DNA of 64,000 nt, taken from NCBI RefSeq assembly GCF_900115775.1, contig NZ_FOXS01000003.1, positions 558,001-622,000 of the forward strand, read 5' to 3'. A program made the position numbers and the translations under genes. Shown in pieces: positions 44,906 through 52,562 of this stretch. This DNA comes from Hymenobacter arizonensis (GTDB lineage: Bacteria > Bacteroidota > Bacteroidia > Cytophagales > Hymenobacteraceae). How positions within the stretch are numbered: position 1 is the first letter of the stretch; the number at the start of each line of letters is the position of its first letter. The notes under the pieces are model-generated. The model did not search any database and had not been told where the DNA came from. It saw only the letters and a program-made list of their open reading frames with translations.

Positions 44906-45667
44906 CTATTGCCCCGGCGCCGCTATGCCCTGGGCCTCCAGCTGTTTGGCGTACTTCGCGTAAATCACCTGCAGGTCGGCGTTGTGCTTGTCGGCATCGA
45001 CCCCAATGCTCACGTTACTGGCGTGGAAGCGGTGCAGGTGGCTGATGTGCGGGCACAGCACTGGCAATTGCCCGGCCAGCAGGAAGCGGACGTACAGGTC
45101 CAGGTCTTCGGCCATGGGCAGTTTGCCGTCATAGCCGCCCACCTCGTCGAAGAAAGCGCGGCTGTAGCACACATTGCCCTGAATGAAGTGCTCGGCCCGG
45201 AAGATGGCGCGGAGCATGTCGGCGGGCGTGTCGAACTGCCAGGCGTAGTAGTCCTCGTTTGGGAGGTAGCGGCCGTGCTCGTCCACGCGCAGGAAATCGG
45301 CCACGAACCACGGGCGGTCGGGGTTGGAGTTGATTTGGGCCGCGTAGTGGTAGAGGGTGCGCTGGAGTATGATGTCGTCGTCGTCGAGCGGCACCACCCA
45401 GGCCTCCGGTGCGGTTTCCTGGATGAGCTGGTTGCGGGCCAGGCCGGCGAGCTGGCGGGCCGCATGGTGCCAGTGGCGCAGGGCCGGGCCGGGCTGGGCG
45501 GCGGCTTCGCGCAGGTAGGCGGCGGTGCCGTCGCGCGAGCCGTTGTCGTTTATCAGGTGTTCGAAGGAGAAGTCGAGCGGGGCACTGATGCTGGCCCGAA
45601 CGCTGGCCACGGCTTCGGGCAACAGGGCCCGGCGCTGGTGGGTGGGGGTGATAATGGCAAAATGCAT
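44906..45667 (-). CDS. Glycosyltransferase family 2
   Basis: GT-A fold glycosyltransferase of 253 aa. The N terminus HFAIITPTHQRRALLPEAVASV is the nucleotide-binding strand, INDNGSRDGT (about 40-49) is the second block, and the metal-binding DxD is LDDDD (about 94-98). The acceptor region includes GGYDGKLPMAEDLDLYVRFLLAG (the ED catalytic motif). No membrane segment. It probably adds a sugar to a surface polysaccharide or protein, but donor and acceptor are unknown. It starts at 45667, 160 bases from the divergent ATP-pyrophosphatase gene. Confidence 0.9.
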   Translation of the reverse strand: MHFAIITPTHQRRALLPEAVASVRASISAPLDFSFEHLINDNGSRDGTAAYLREAAAQPGPALRHWHHAARQLAGLARNQLIQETAPEAWVVPLDDDDIILQRTLYHYAAQINSNPDRPWFVADFLRVDEHGRYLPNEDYYAWQFDTPADMLRAIFRAEHFIQGNVCYSRAFFDEVGGYDGKLPMAEDLDLYVRFLLAGQLPVLCPHISHLHRFHASNVSIGVDADKHNADLQVIYAKYAKQLEAQGIAAPGQ

Positions 45668-45737
45668 GGCTCCCTTGTTCGGCTACTGCCAGAAAAAGTT
45701 GCCGGGTGAGAGTAGCGCGGTTGTTTCTCAGGAAACG

Positions 45738-45795
45738 CTGCGAGTCCGCGTTTGCGCGCGACTCCAGGTGGCCCGACGCAAGCGCGGACTCGCAG
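45738..45795. repeat. Inverted repeat between divergent genes
   Basis: Arms CTGCGAGTCCGCGTTTGCG and CGCAAGCGCGGACTCGCAG differ by one base, with a 20-base spacer. It lies in the shared promoter region of the GT2 and ATP-pyrophosphatase genes, ending 32 bases before the latter start. Confidence 0.7.
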
Positions 45796-45826
45796 AGTCC
45801 ACGTTACAGAGTTAATTTGCCCGCCA

Positions 45827-46561
45827 ATGAAACAATCGGCAATTTTCAATTGGAGTGGGGGCAAGGATTCCGCTCTGGCCCTTTATAAAGTGGAGCAGGC
45901 CGCCCAATACGAGGTACTCACGCTGCTCACCAGCGTCAGCGAGCCGTATCAGCGCATTTCCATGCACGGCGTACGCGTGGACCTGCTCGACCAGCAAGCG
46001 GCCAGCATCGGGCTGCCCTGCCACAAGCTGTTTCTGCCCGAAACGCCCACCATGGAGGCCTACGAGCAGCACATGACCACCACGCTGCGGCAGTTGCAAA
46101 GCCAAGGCGCCACGGTGTCTATCTTCGGCGATATCTTCCTGGAAGACCTGCGGCGCTACCGCGAAGAGCAGCTGGCCAGGTTGAATATCGAAGCTGCCTT
46201 CCCGCTGTGGGGCGTGCCGACCACAGAGCTCATCCGTGAGTTTCTGGACCTGGGCTTCAAGACCATTACCACCTGCGTCAACGAGAAATTCCTTGACCAA
46301 AGCTTCGTGGGCCGGGTGATAGATGAAGACTTCCTGCGCGACTTGCCCGCCAATGTCGACCCCTGCGGGGAGAACGGCGAATTTCACACCTTCGTGTTCG
46401 ATGGGCCGATTTTTCAACAGCCGATTGCCTTTGAAAAAGGGGAAATAGTGTACCGCAAGTACACGCCCGCGCCGAAAACCGACGACTCCGGCTACGACTG
46501 TGGCGATGAGAACGAACCCAGTCCGTTTGATACCGGCTTCTGGTATTGCGACTTGGTGTAG
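45827..46561 (+). CDS. Diphthine-ammonia ligase-like ATP pyrophosphatase
   Basis: A 244-residue N-type ATP pyrophosphatase. The ATP-binding P-loop SGGKDS is at residues 10-15 (MKQSAIFNWSGGKDSALAL), followed by the family block TMEAYEQHM and GATVSIFGDIFLEDLRRYREEQL. In eukaryotes and archaea this family (Dph6) amidates diphthine on EF2; bacteria lack diphthamide, so a different amidation is inferred. The C-terminal GYDCGDENEPSPFDTGFWYCDLV contains paired cysteines. The ATG at 45827 was chosen because the residues just before it belong to the inverted repeat. Confidence 0.85.
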   Translation: MKQSAIFNWSGGKDSALALYKVEQAAQYEVLTLLTSVSEPYQRISMHGVRVDLLDQQAASIGLPCHKLFLPETPTMEAYEQHMTTTLRQLQSQGATVSIFGDIFLEDLRRYREEQLARLNIEAAFPLWGVPTTELIREFLDLGFKTITTCVNEKFLDQSFVGRVIDEDFLRDLPANVDPCGENGEFHTFVFDGPIFQQPIAFEKGEIVYRKYTPAPKTDDSGYDCGDENEPSPFDTGFWYCDLV

Positions 46562-46600
46562 GTCAGGCCATTGGTTCGCTGCGCTCTGCATGACCGCCTT

Positions 46601-48202
46601 TTAGGGGTTGGCAGCACTAGTTCCCACCGCGTCCAGCGTGCGGCTCAGTGCCTCGGCGTCCTCTACGATGCTGGTCGGGAAGCCTACCCGGGCCAGCAGC
46701 CGGATGGCATTGCGGGTGCGCAGCGGGCCGGGCTTGAGCAGGTAGTCGAAGTACCAGTCAGTTTCGGTTACGGTTTCGGAGAAGTGGTATTCGGTGAAAG
46801 CAGGTGCCAGTAATTGTCCCAGCTCGCCGTCGTGGGTGGAGGCTACCACCAGGCTGCGGGGCTGCAGGTAAGCCAGCACGGCCTGCGTGGCGGCAATGCG
46901 CTCCACGGTGTTGGTGCCCTTGAATAGCTCATCGAGAATGAATAGGTAGCCGCCCGCGCTGGCCTCGGCCGCCCGCACGAAGCCGAGGATGGTTTCGGCC
47001 TCGGCAAAGTAGTAGCTCTTGCCCTCGGTGAGGCTATCGGCCAGGTTGATGCTCGACACTACCCGCCGAAACGGTGCCGCGTAGGCCGTGGCCGGGCAGG
47101 TGGCAATGGTTTGGGCCAGCAGCATGCTCAGGCCAATGGCGCGCATGAAGGTGGTTTTGCCCGACATGTTGGAGCCCGTAAGCAGTATGCTGGTGTCGGC
47201 AACAGTCAAGTCATTCGGCACGCAGCCGGGCACCAACGGGTTGTAGGCGCCCGAGAGGCGCAGGCCGGTTTCGGCGGTGAATTGCGGCACGCAGTGCGGG
47301 TGCCGCGCTCGAAACCCTGCCACCGCCACCGCGCAATCCACGTAGCCCACGGCCTCATACACCGCCCGGATGGCCCCGAAGTGCTGCTCTACCTGGCGCC
47401 GGCAGCTGCGGTACACGATGAAATCGAGTAGCAGCATCATTTTGAGGTATTCCAAAACCAGCCACGGCAGCATCGTCATTTCCGACTTCATCAGGTCATC
47501 GGTCTGCAAAAACGCCACCTTGTTTACAATGGAACCCAACTGGCCCAGCGGCTCGGCCAGCCCGTGCAGCGCTGCTAGTGGCAGTTGCAGTCGGGTCAGG
47601 CCGCGTCCGGCGCGGTAGAGGCTGCTTAGCTGCTGCATGGGCCGCATGACCCCCTTGATGCGCGACCGGTACCAGAAATGCAGCACCGAATGCAGCAAAA
47701 TCAAGCCCCCCGAAAGCAGCCACAAGGCCGGCTGCCAGAAGCCCCCCACCACGGTGGCCAGCAGCAGCAGCACCATCGCAGGCGCGGCGACCGTCCAGGG
47801 CAGGGCCAGTAGGGCGTCGCCGGTCAGGATGTCGGGCAGGTAATAGGCATCTGTGGAGGTGAGGCGGCGCAGGGCCAGCAGCGCTTTGCCGCGCGGGGCC
47901 GGTTCGGCAAACAGCCGGGCGGCCTGGTCGAAGTCCTGCAAGGCGGCTTCGTCGTTTAGGGGGCTGCGCACGCGGTGGTAGAGGCACTGCTGGCCCACGC
48001 GGCTAGTGGTGCCATCAAGCAGGGCAAACAGGTCGTCGCCGTTGAGGTCGGTCCAGGTCTGGTCGTCGAGGCGGTGGTAGGCCGGTTCGGCCTGCACGGC
48101 GGCGTGGTAGCGGGCAATGAGTGGAAAATTGCGCGGGCGGGGCGAGGGTGTGCGCCACTCAGCTTCGAGCAAAGCCAGGCGGTCGGCGGTAGAAGTCCAC
48201 AT
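46601..48202 (-). CDS. MutS-like ATPase with a membrane-spanning insertion
   Basis: A 533-residue protein (ATG at 48202) whose C-terminal half is a MutS/MSH ATPase: Walker A GSNMSGKTTF (about 343-352), LDELFKGTNT (Walker B, FILDELF) and STHDGELGQLL. The N-terminal half resembles the clamp and lever but lacks the MutS mismatch-binding domain, so it is not a standard MutS. Residues about 130-177 contain two hydrophobic helices (VAAPAMVLLLLATVVGGF and LWLLSGGLILLHSVLHFWY), which suggests membrane attachment. Bacteroidota carry such proteins of unknown role. Further upstream codons (to 48328) are Arg-rich and not convincing. Confidence 0.83.
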   Translation of the reverse strand: MWTSTADRLALLEAEWRTPSPRPRNFPLIARYHAAVQAEPAYHRLDDQTWTDLNGDDLFALLDGTTSRVGQQCLYHRVRSPLNDEAALQDFDQAARLFAEPAPRGKALLALRRLTSTDAYYLPDILTGDALLALPWTVAAPAMVLLLLATVVGGFWQPALWLLSGGLILLHSVLHFWYRSRIKGVMRPMQQLSSLYRAGRGLTRLQLPLAALHGLAEPLGQLGSIVNKVAFLQTDDLMKSEMTMLPWLVLEYLKMMLLLDFIVYRSCRRQVEQHFGAIRAVYEAVGYVDCAVAVAGFRARHPHCVPQFTAETGLRLSGAYNPLVPGCVPNDLTVADTSILLTGSNMSGKTTFMRAIGLSMLLAQTIATCPATAYAAPFRRVVSSINLADSLTEGKSYYFAEAETILGFVRAAEASAGGYLFILDELFKGTNTVERIAATQAVLAYLQPRSLVVASTHDGELGQLLAPAFTEYHFSETVTETDWYFDYLLKPGPLRTRNAIRLLARVGFPTSIVEDAEALSRTLDAVGTSAANP

Positions 48203-48351
48203 GAGGGTAGGGGCGGGGCCGCGCCCACAAGCGGGCGGGGGCCGGGCAAAAGTACGGGCGGCGGCGCGGCGCACGGTTTGGGTTACTTTTTCAGTTCTGC
48301 CGTATTTGGCTGCGTCGCGTCGGTCCAATTTCCTTTTTGTTGCCTCAACCC

Positions 48352-49041
48352 ATGCCCTCCCTCATTCGCAAAGCGCTGAAAGTAGCCGCCTATGCCGCCG
48401 TGGGCCTCAGCGGCACCGTGGCGGTGTACCTGTCGTCGGCCTTTGTGCTCTCCCGCATCACGGTGCCCAAGGCCAACCCCAATGCCTCGCCCGATGTGCT
48501 GGTGTACCTGCACACCAACGGCGTGCACACCGACATGGTGGTGCCCATCAAAACCCCGCAGATGGACTGGAGCCAACAGCTGCCATTCAGCAACATTCCC
48601 TCCGGCGACACCTCCATGCGCTACATCGCCTTCGGCTGGGGCGACAAAGGCTTCTACCTCGACACGCCCACCTGGGCCGACCTCAAGGTGAGCACAGCCC
48701 TGGTGGCGGCGTTTTGGCTGGGTTCGTCGGCCATGCACACCACCTATCTTCACACTCTGGTACCCGGCCCCGACACAGTGCCGCTCTACCTCAGCCAAGA
48801 TGAATACGCCCGGCTGATTGCCTACATCCAACGCAGCTTCCGTTACGATGCGGCCGGCCGCACCCAGCACATCAAAGGCCACAGCTACGGCAACAACGAC
48901 GCTTTCTACGAAGCGCATCGCGTCTACAGCTTCATCTACACCTGCAACACCTGGACTAACAACGCTCTGAAAGCCAGTGGTCAGAAAGCATGTCTCTGGA
49001 CGCCTTCGGATACGGGGATTTTTTATCAGTATGAGAAGTAG
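48352..49041 (+). CDS. DUF2459 family protein (TIGR02117-like)
   Basis: A 229-residue protein with one N-terminal membrane helix (VAAYAAVGLSGTVAVYLSSAFVLS) and a soluble domain. Conserved blocks are LVYLHTNGVHTDMVVPI, YIAFGWGDKGFYLDTPTW and YSFIYTCNTWTNNALK, the last with the Cys-Asn pair of this family. It looks like an anchored periplasmic domain with possible cysteine-dependent chemistry (Cys, His of GVHTD), but no enzyme function is known. The ATG at 48352 was preferred over a TTG five codons upstream. Convergent with 49478-49726 through the nested repeat. Confidence 0.82.
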   Translation: MPSLIRKALKVAAYAAVGLSGTVAVYLSSAFVLSRITVPKANPNASPDVLVYLHTNGVHTDMVVPIKTPQMDWSQQLPFSNIPSGDTSMRYIAFGWGDKGFYLDTPTWADLKVSTALVAAFWLGSSAMHTTYLHTLVPGPDTVPLYLSQDEYARLIAYIQRSFRYDAAGRTQHIKGHSYGNNDAFYEAHRVYSFIYTCNTWTNNALKASGQKACLWTPSDTGIFYQYEK

Positions 49042-49070
49042 CGGTTGGCCCTGCGCAGGAATATCAGCCC

Positions 49071-49362
49071 CGGGAAGCTCACCCCCGGCCCTACCGGGTA
49101 CGACCCCTCTCCAAAAGAGAGGGAGCCTGACGCCGGCTGTCATTGCGAGCGGAGCGCGGCAATCCGTCCTAGTCTCCGCGAGCAGCCTAGTAATGTGACA
49201 AGCCCCTGTACTGCGCAGTGCCAGGGCTTGTCGGTTCATTGAAGTGTCTGATTTTGTCAGAACGGATTGCTTCGTCGTTCCTCCTCGCAATGACAATTGG
49301 CGTCAGGCTCCCCTCTCCACGGGAGAGGGGTCGTACCCGGTAGGGCCGGGGGTGAGGTTCCG
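49071..49362. repeat. Outer palindromic repeat, copy 3, with the inner element nested in it
   Basis: Left arm CGGGAAGCTCACCCCCGGCC and CCCTCTCC AAAAGAGAGGGAGCC; right arm GGCTCCCCTCTCC...GAGAGGGG and GGGGGTGAGGTTC. Compared with copy 2 both arms carry an extra block (left CTACCGGGTACGA, right TCGTACCCGGTAG) that are reverse complements, so the palindrome was extended symmetrically. Encloses the inner element 49138-49295. Confidence 0.85.
49138..49295. repeat. Inner palindromic element, copy 3
   Basis: 158 bp, same length and orientation as 36275-36432, with ends TGTCATTGCGAG / CTCGCAATGACA. Central hairpin AAGCCCCTGTACTGC / GCAGTGCCAGGGCTT has diverged on both sides of the stem. It lies between convergent genes. 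Confidence 0.85.
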
Positions 49363-49477
49363 CCGCCTGCGCGTTTCCCCGCCAAACAACCTTCGTCCAA
49401 AAACAAACCGGCCCCGCCGGCTGCGAAGCCAACGGGGCCAAAATGAGTGGAACCATCGTGCCGACGGTCAGTATGGC

Positions 49478-49726
49478 TTAATTAAGCCAAACGTCCGCCA
49501 CTTGCTCGAAGCGGTGAGCGGCGAAAGCACCGTAGGGGCGCTCGGCGTAGAAGCCAAGGATGTGCACCTGCGGCTGGCCAGTGCGCACGTGCGGCAACAC
49601 GCGCACAGCATACACGCAGCCGGCCTTAGGCCAGTCGCCAATGTAGTCGGCAGGGCGTTGCGCGTCGTTCACGCAACGGGCAAATTGCTGCACAGGCAGC
49701 GGCGTGGGGAGCTTCACTTTAGACAT
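49478..49726 (-). CDS. Small protein of unknown function (82 aa)
   Basis: The short product starts MSKVKLPTPLPVQQFARCVNDAQRPADYIG and contains CVYAVRVLPHVRTGQPQVHILGFYAERPYG. It has no signal peptide, membrane helix or recognised motif. The ATG at 49726 was chosen over the one at 49750 because a perfect TAnnTTTG element lies 3 bases upstream of it, which would put transcription start at or beyond the first ATG. Its A+T-rich upstream region is shared with the umuD promoter side. Confidence 0.6.
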   Translation of the reverse strand: MSKVKLPTPLPVQQFARCVNDAQRPADYIGDWPKAGCVYAVRVLPHVRTGQPQVHILGFYAERPYGAFAAHRFEQVADVWLN

Positions 49727-49729
49727 AAC

Positions 49730-49737
49730 CAAAGATA
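49730..49737 (-). promoter_or_regulatory. -7 promoter element setting the start of the small gene
   Basis: Minus-strand TATCTTTG, an exact TAnnTTTG match, ends 3 bases before the ATG at 49726, implying a leaderless transcript. Confidence 0.5.
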
Positions 49738-49895
49738 CGAAATTTGCCATAAACTAAAAAGCTTGGAAATAAACTTTTTTAGTCTTTTTTAGAGAGTATT
49801 GATTCAATTATTCTAATCCAGCATAATTATCTTGTGGGGTTTAGCAACATACGTTCTCCATGGCTATACGGATTTTTTGAGGTGCGCGACAACAA

Positions 49896-49916
49896 TTTGC
49901 TAAATTAATTAGTAAA
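49896..49916 (+). promoter_or_regulatory. Operator-like palindrome upstream of umuDC
   Basis: TTTGCTAA-ATTAA-TTAGTAAA is a 21-bp near-palindrome, with one mismatch between the 8-bp halves, in an A+T-rich stretch 42 bases before the umuD start. Its position fits an SOS repressor site. The sequence differs from the E. coli and Bacillus LexA boxes, so the assignment is by position and symmetry only. Confidence 0.4.
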
Positions 49917-49957
49917 TAGCATCCCCAACTCGTTACTATAGACACGGGGCTGCTCTT

Positions 49958-50413
49958 ATGCTTACATCACTTCAGGACTTCATTTCCGCCTCCCACCTCA
50001 TCACTCGGGAGCTGCCCTTATTTGGGTGCGCCATCCCGGCAGGCTTCCCCTCGCCGGCCGACGACCACCTCGACGCCCCGCTCGACCTCACCAAGCACCT
50101 GTTCCGGCATCCGGCCTCTACTTTTCTGGCCCGGGTGAGCGGCGATTCCATGATTGGGGCCGGTATTCACCCGGGCGATTTGGTGGCCGTAGACCGCGCT
50201 CTGCGCCCCGATAACGGCAGCATCGTGGTGGCGGTCATTGAGGGCGAACACACCATTAAACGCCTGCAGGAACGGGGCGGTCAGCGCTGGCTGGTGGCCG
50301 AAAACGCCCGCTACCCGCCCGTGCCCGTGGACCGCGAAACCGGCCTGCTGGTGTGGGGCGTGGTGACGCACGTTATACACGCGCTGGGCAACCACCAGGT
50401 AGCGAAGTTGTAA
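49958..50413 (+). CDS. umuD: UmuD-like self-cleaving polymerase V accessory protein
   Basis: Translesion-synthesis accessory factor, processed by RecA-stimulated self-cleavage. It aligns with E. coli UmuD throughout: the cleavage site is PAGFPSPADD (Ala28-Gly29; E. coli has Cys-Gly), the nucleophile is Ser64 in SGDSMIGAG and the base Lys101 in GEHTIKRL. The length is 151 aa. The stop is 29 bases before umuC, so the two form an operon; both are expected to be DNA-damage-inducible. No lexA gene is in the window. Confidence 0.93.
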   Translation: MLTSLQDFISASHLITRELPLFGCAIPAGFPSPADDHLDAPLDLTKHLFRHPASTFLARVSGDSMIGAGIHPGDLVAVDRALRPDNGSIVVAVIEGEHTIKRLQERGGQRWLVAENARYPPVPVDRETGLLVWGVVTHVIHALGNHQVAKL

Positions 50414-50442
50414 CCGGGCTTTGGCCTCCTTTCTCCTGATTT

Positions 50443-51774
50443 ATGTACGCTCTCGTCGACTGCAATAATTTCTATGTGTCCTGCGAGCGGGTTTTTTCGC
50501 CGCACCTGGAGGGCAAGCCCGTGGTGGTGCTTTCGAACAACGACGGCTGCCTGATTGCGCGCTCGCAGGAAGCCAAGGACCTGGGCCTGAAGATGGGCGA
50601 GCCCTACCACCTGGTACGCCCGCTGCTGGAGCAGCACCAGGTACACGTGTTTTCATCCAACTACGGCTTGTATGGCGACATGAGCCGCCGCGTGGTGCGG
50701 GTGCTCAGCGAGTTCTCGGTGGGAGTGGAGGTATACTCCATCGATGAGGCTTTTCTGGACTTTCATGGTCTGTCGTTGATGGAAAATGACCTGCACGCCT
50801 ACGGTGTGCGGGTGAAGGAGACGGTGAAGCGCGATACCGGTATTCCGACCTGCGTAGGCATAGCGCCCACCAAAACCCTGGCTAAACTGGCCAACCGGCT
50901 GGCCAAAAAGCACGGCACCAACGGCGTGCTGCTGCTCGACACCGAGGCCCGGTGGCAAAAGGCCCTGACCCTGACCCCCGTGGAAGACGTCTGGGGCGTA
51001 GGCCGACGCTACGCCCGCAAACTGTACGACATGGACATCCGCACCGGGGCGGCGCTGGCCGCCATGCCCGAGCACTGGATGCGCCGGCACATGGGCGGCG
51101 TGGTGGGCCAGCGGCTGTGGCGCGAGCTGCACGGCCAGTCCTGCCTGGAGTGGAACCCTGCCGAGTGGGACGAACACGACGAACTGCAGCCCTCCCACGC
51201 CAGCCGCCACAGCGTGACGTGCACCCGCTCGTTTGGCCGGCCCCAGCACGATGCTGCCGTGCTGAGCGAAGCCGTGGCCACCTTCACCGCCAAAGCCGCC
51301 GAGAAGCTGCGCAAGCACGGCGTAGTTGCGCACCTTGTGACCGTGATATTGGGCACGGATAAATTTGCAGCGACTGCGGGGCCAACCACGCACTCCGTTG
51401 CCGTAACCTTGCCCAACGCCAGCTACGACGTGAGCCTGCTCACCCAAGCGGCACTGCAGGGCCTGCACCGCCTGCGGCGCCCCGGGGTGGCTTACCACCG
51501 GGCCGGCGTGCTGTTCAGCGGCCTCGAACCGGCAGGCCAAGGTCAGTTGGGCCTGTTTGCAGGCACCGCCGCCGACCAACAGCGCAGCCAACAGCTGATG
51601 AAAACCCTGGATAACCTGAATGCCCGCTTTGGTCGCCAGGTGGTGCGGCTGGCTGCTGCTGGCGTTGCCAAAAAGCCGGATGGCAAGCCGAAGGAACCCG
51701 CCTGGGCCGGGCGGTCGGCGCACCGCTCGCCGCTGTACACCACGGGCTGGGGCGAGTTGTGGCAGCTTCGCTGA
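50443..51774 (+). CDS. umuC: Y-family DNA polymerase V catalytic subunit
   Basis: Error-prone DNA polymerase, active with UmuD'. The 443-residue protein has the first catalytic Asp in [17 protein letters not shown] (Asp6), the finger block [18 protein letters not shown], and the SIDEAFLD motif with Asp101 and Glu102, at the same positions as in E. coli Umu[22 protein letters not shown] is the thumb helix-hairpin-helix region. The C-terminal third is the little-finger domain. A double-hairpin repeat follows 15 bases after the stop and may terminate the operon. Confidence 0.95.
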   Translation: MYALVDCNNFYVSCERVFSPHLEGKPVVVLSNNDGCLIARSQEAKDLGLKMGEPYHLVRPLLEQHQVHVFSSNYGLYGDMSRRVVRVLSEFSVGVEVYSIDEAFLDFHGLSLMENDLHAYGVRVKETVKRDTGIPTCVGIAPTKTLAKLANRLAKKHGTNGVLLLDTEARWQKALTLTPVEDVWGVGRRYARKLYDMDIRTGAALAAMPEHWMRRHMGGVVGQRLWRELHGQSCLEWNPAEWDEHDELQPSHASRHSVTCTRSFGRPQHDAAVLSEAVATFTAKAAEKLRKHGVVAHLVTVILGTDKFAATAGPTTHSVAVTLPNASYDVSLLTQAALQGLHRLRRPGVAYHRAGVLFSGLEPAGQGQLGLFAGTAADQQRSQQLMKTLDNLNARFGRQVVRLAAAGVAKKPDGKPKEPAWAGRSAHRSPLYTTGWGELWQLR

Positions 51775-51788
51775 GGGGCATCGCACGG

Positions 51789-51892
51789 TGTAGAGACGCG
51801 TATTCGCGTCTCGTCGTCCGCGCCGTTAGGACCTCACTTCATCGTTCTGCTACTAATTGTTCAACGCCGAGACGCGAATACGCGTCTCTACA
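51789..51892. repeat. Double-hairpin element after umuC
   Basis: Two perfect 25-bp inverted arms (51789-51813 and 51868-51892) flank a 54-bp spacer. Each arm is itself a hairpin: GAGACGCG TATT CGCGTCTC on the left and GAGACGCG AATA CGCGTCTC on the right. The whole has the architecture of a REPIN-like non-autonomous repeat. Between the umuC stop and the metal-efflux operon. Confidence 0.8.
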
Positions 51893-51932
51893 TCGGCCAC
51901 ATATAGCCTGCCCGGCAACCGATAGCTAGGCC

Positions 51933-51940
51933 TATCTTTG
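51933..51940 (+). promoter_or_regulatory. Promoter -7 element of the metal-efflux operon
   Basis: TATCTTTG matches TAnnTTTG exactly and ends 8 bases before the ATG at 51949, suggesting a very short leader. No obvious -33 box. Confidence 0.5.
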
Positions 51941-51948
51941 CGCTTGAA

Positions 51949-52347
51949 ATGAAACAAGCAGCAGCCTTATTTCTGAGCTTAATCATGTTCGTCGGTGGCC
52001 TGATGCCGCAGAACGACGTGGAGGAGCTGAGCAAGCTGCCGCAGCTTTTCCAGCACTACAAATACCATAGTTCCGCGGCGGGCGGCTCTTTGTCGCTCGG
52101 GCAATTCCTGAGTCTGCACTACGGTGCCGGCCAGGCAGCCTACAGCTGCGCCCCCGCGCCGGAGCACGAGAGACTGCCGTTTCATGGGCAGCACCAGAGT
52201 CCCAATCTGGAATATGTAGTGCCGGCTATTCAGCAGGTAGTGCACCTGCGGAAGCCGCAATGGCAGGCCCCGGCGTACCGTTTGGCGGCCGCCTTGCCTT
52301 ATTCCTATGCCTTTGCGGCGGGCTTGCTGCAGCCGCCCCGAGCGTAG
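51949..52347 (+). CDS. Small exported protein heading the metal-efflux operon
   Basis: A 132-residue protein with a signal peptide (QAAALFLSLIMFVGGLM, about 3-19). The mature part is rich in His, Tyr and Gln (QHYKYHSSAAGG, SLHYGAGQAAYSC, HERLPFHGQHQSP, VVHLRK), as expected of a periplasmic metal-handling protein. Similar small proteins of unknown function occur upstream of CusA/CzcA genes in Bacteroidota. Direct binding is an inference from composition. It is followed by a 215-bp gap with a small hairpin (52378-52394) before the pump gene. Confidence 0.65.
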   Translation: MKQAAALFLSLIMFVGGLMPQNDVEELSKLPQLFQHYKYHSSAAGGSLSLGQFLSLHYGAGQAAYSCAPAPEHERLPFHGQHQSPNLEYVVPAIQQVVHLRKPQWQAPAYRLAAALPYSYAFAAGLLQPPRA

Positions 52348-52562
52348 TTGGAATTGCGCCCCGGGAAGTAGTGTGCCCGGTTTGCTCTAAACCGAGGGCC
52401 TTACGTCCAAAATGGTAGCGGCATATGGTTCGCCACTGCCGGCAACTATAGCTTTCAATGGCGGTTTGGGCATCGTCTCTGCGCTGGCCTGTGGGCCGGC
52501 CCCTTCTTAATTATTGCTGACATTGTGCTGGCGCGCTTCGCGGCCAGCGGCAACTCTAGCCT

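Noticed and set aside
44225..45709. A 494-codon plus-strand ORF across EcsC and GT2
   Set aside because: It spans two convincing minus-strand genes, and its sequence is the low-complexity Val/Gly/His-rich pattern typical of antisense frames in this composition.
14362..49362. CRISPR arrays formed by the repeats
   Set aside because: The repeats are dispersed, palindromic and of differing spacing; there is no regular array of direct repeats and unique spacers, and no cas gene.
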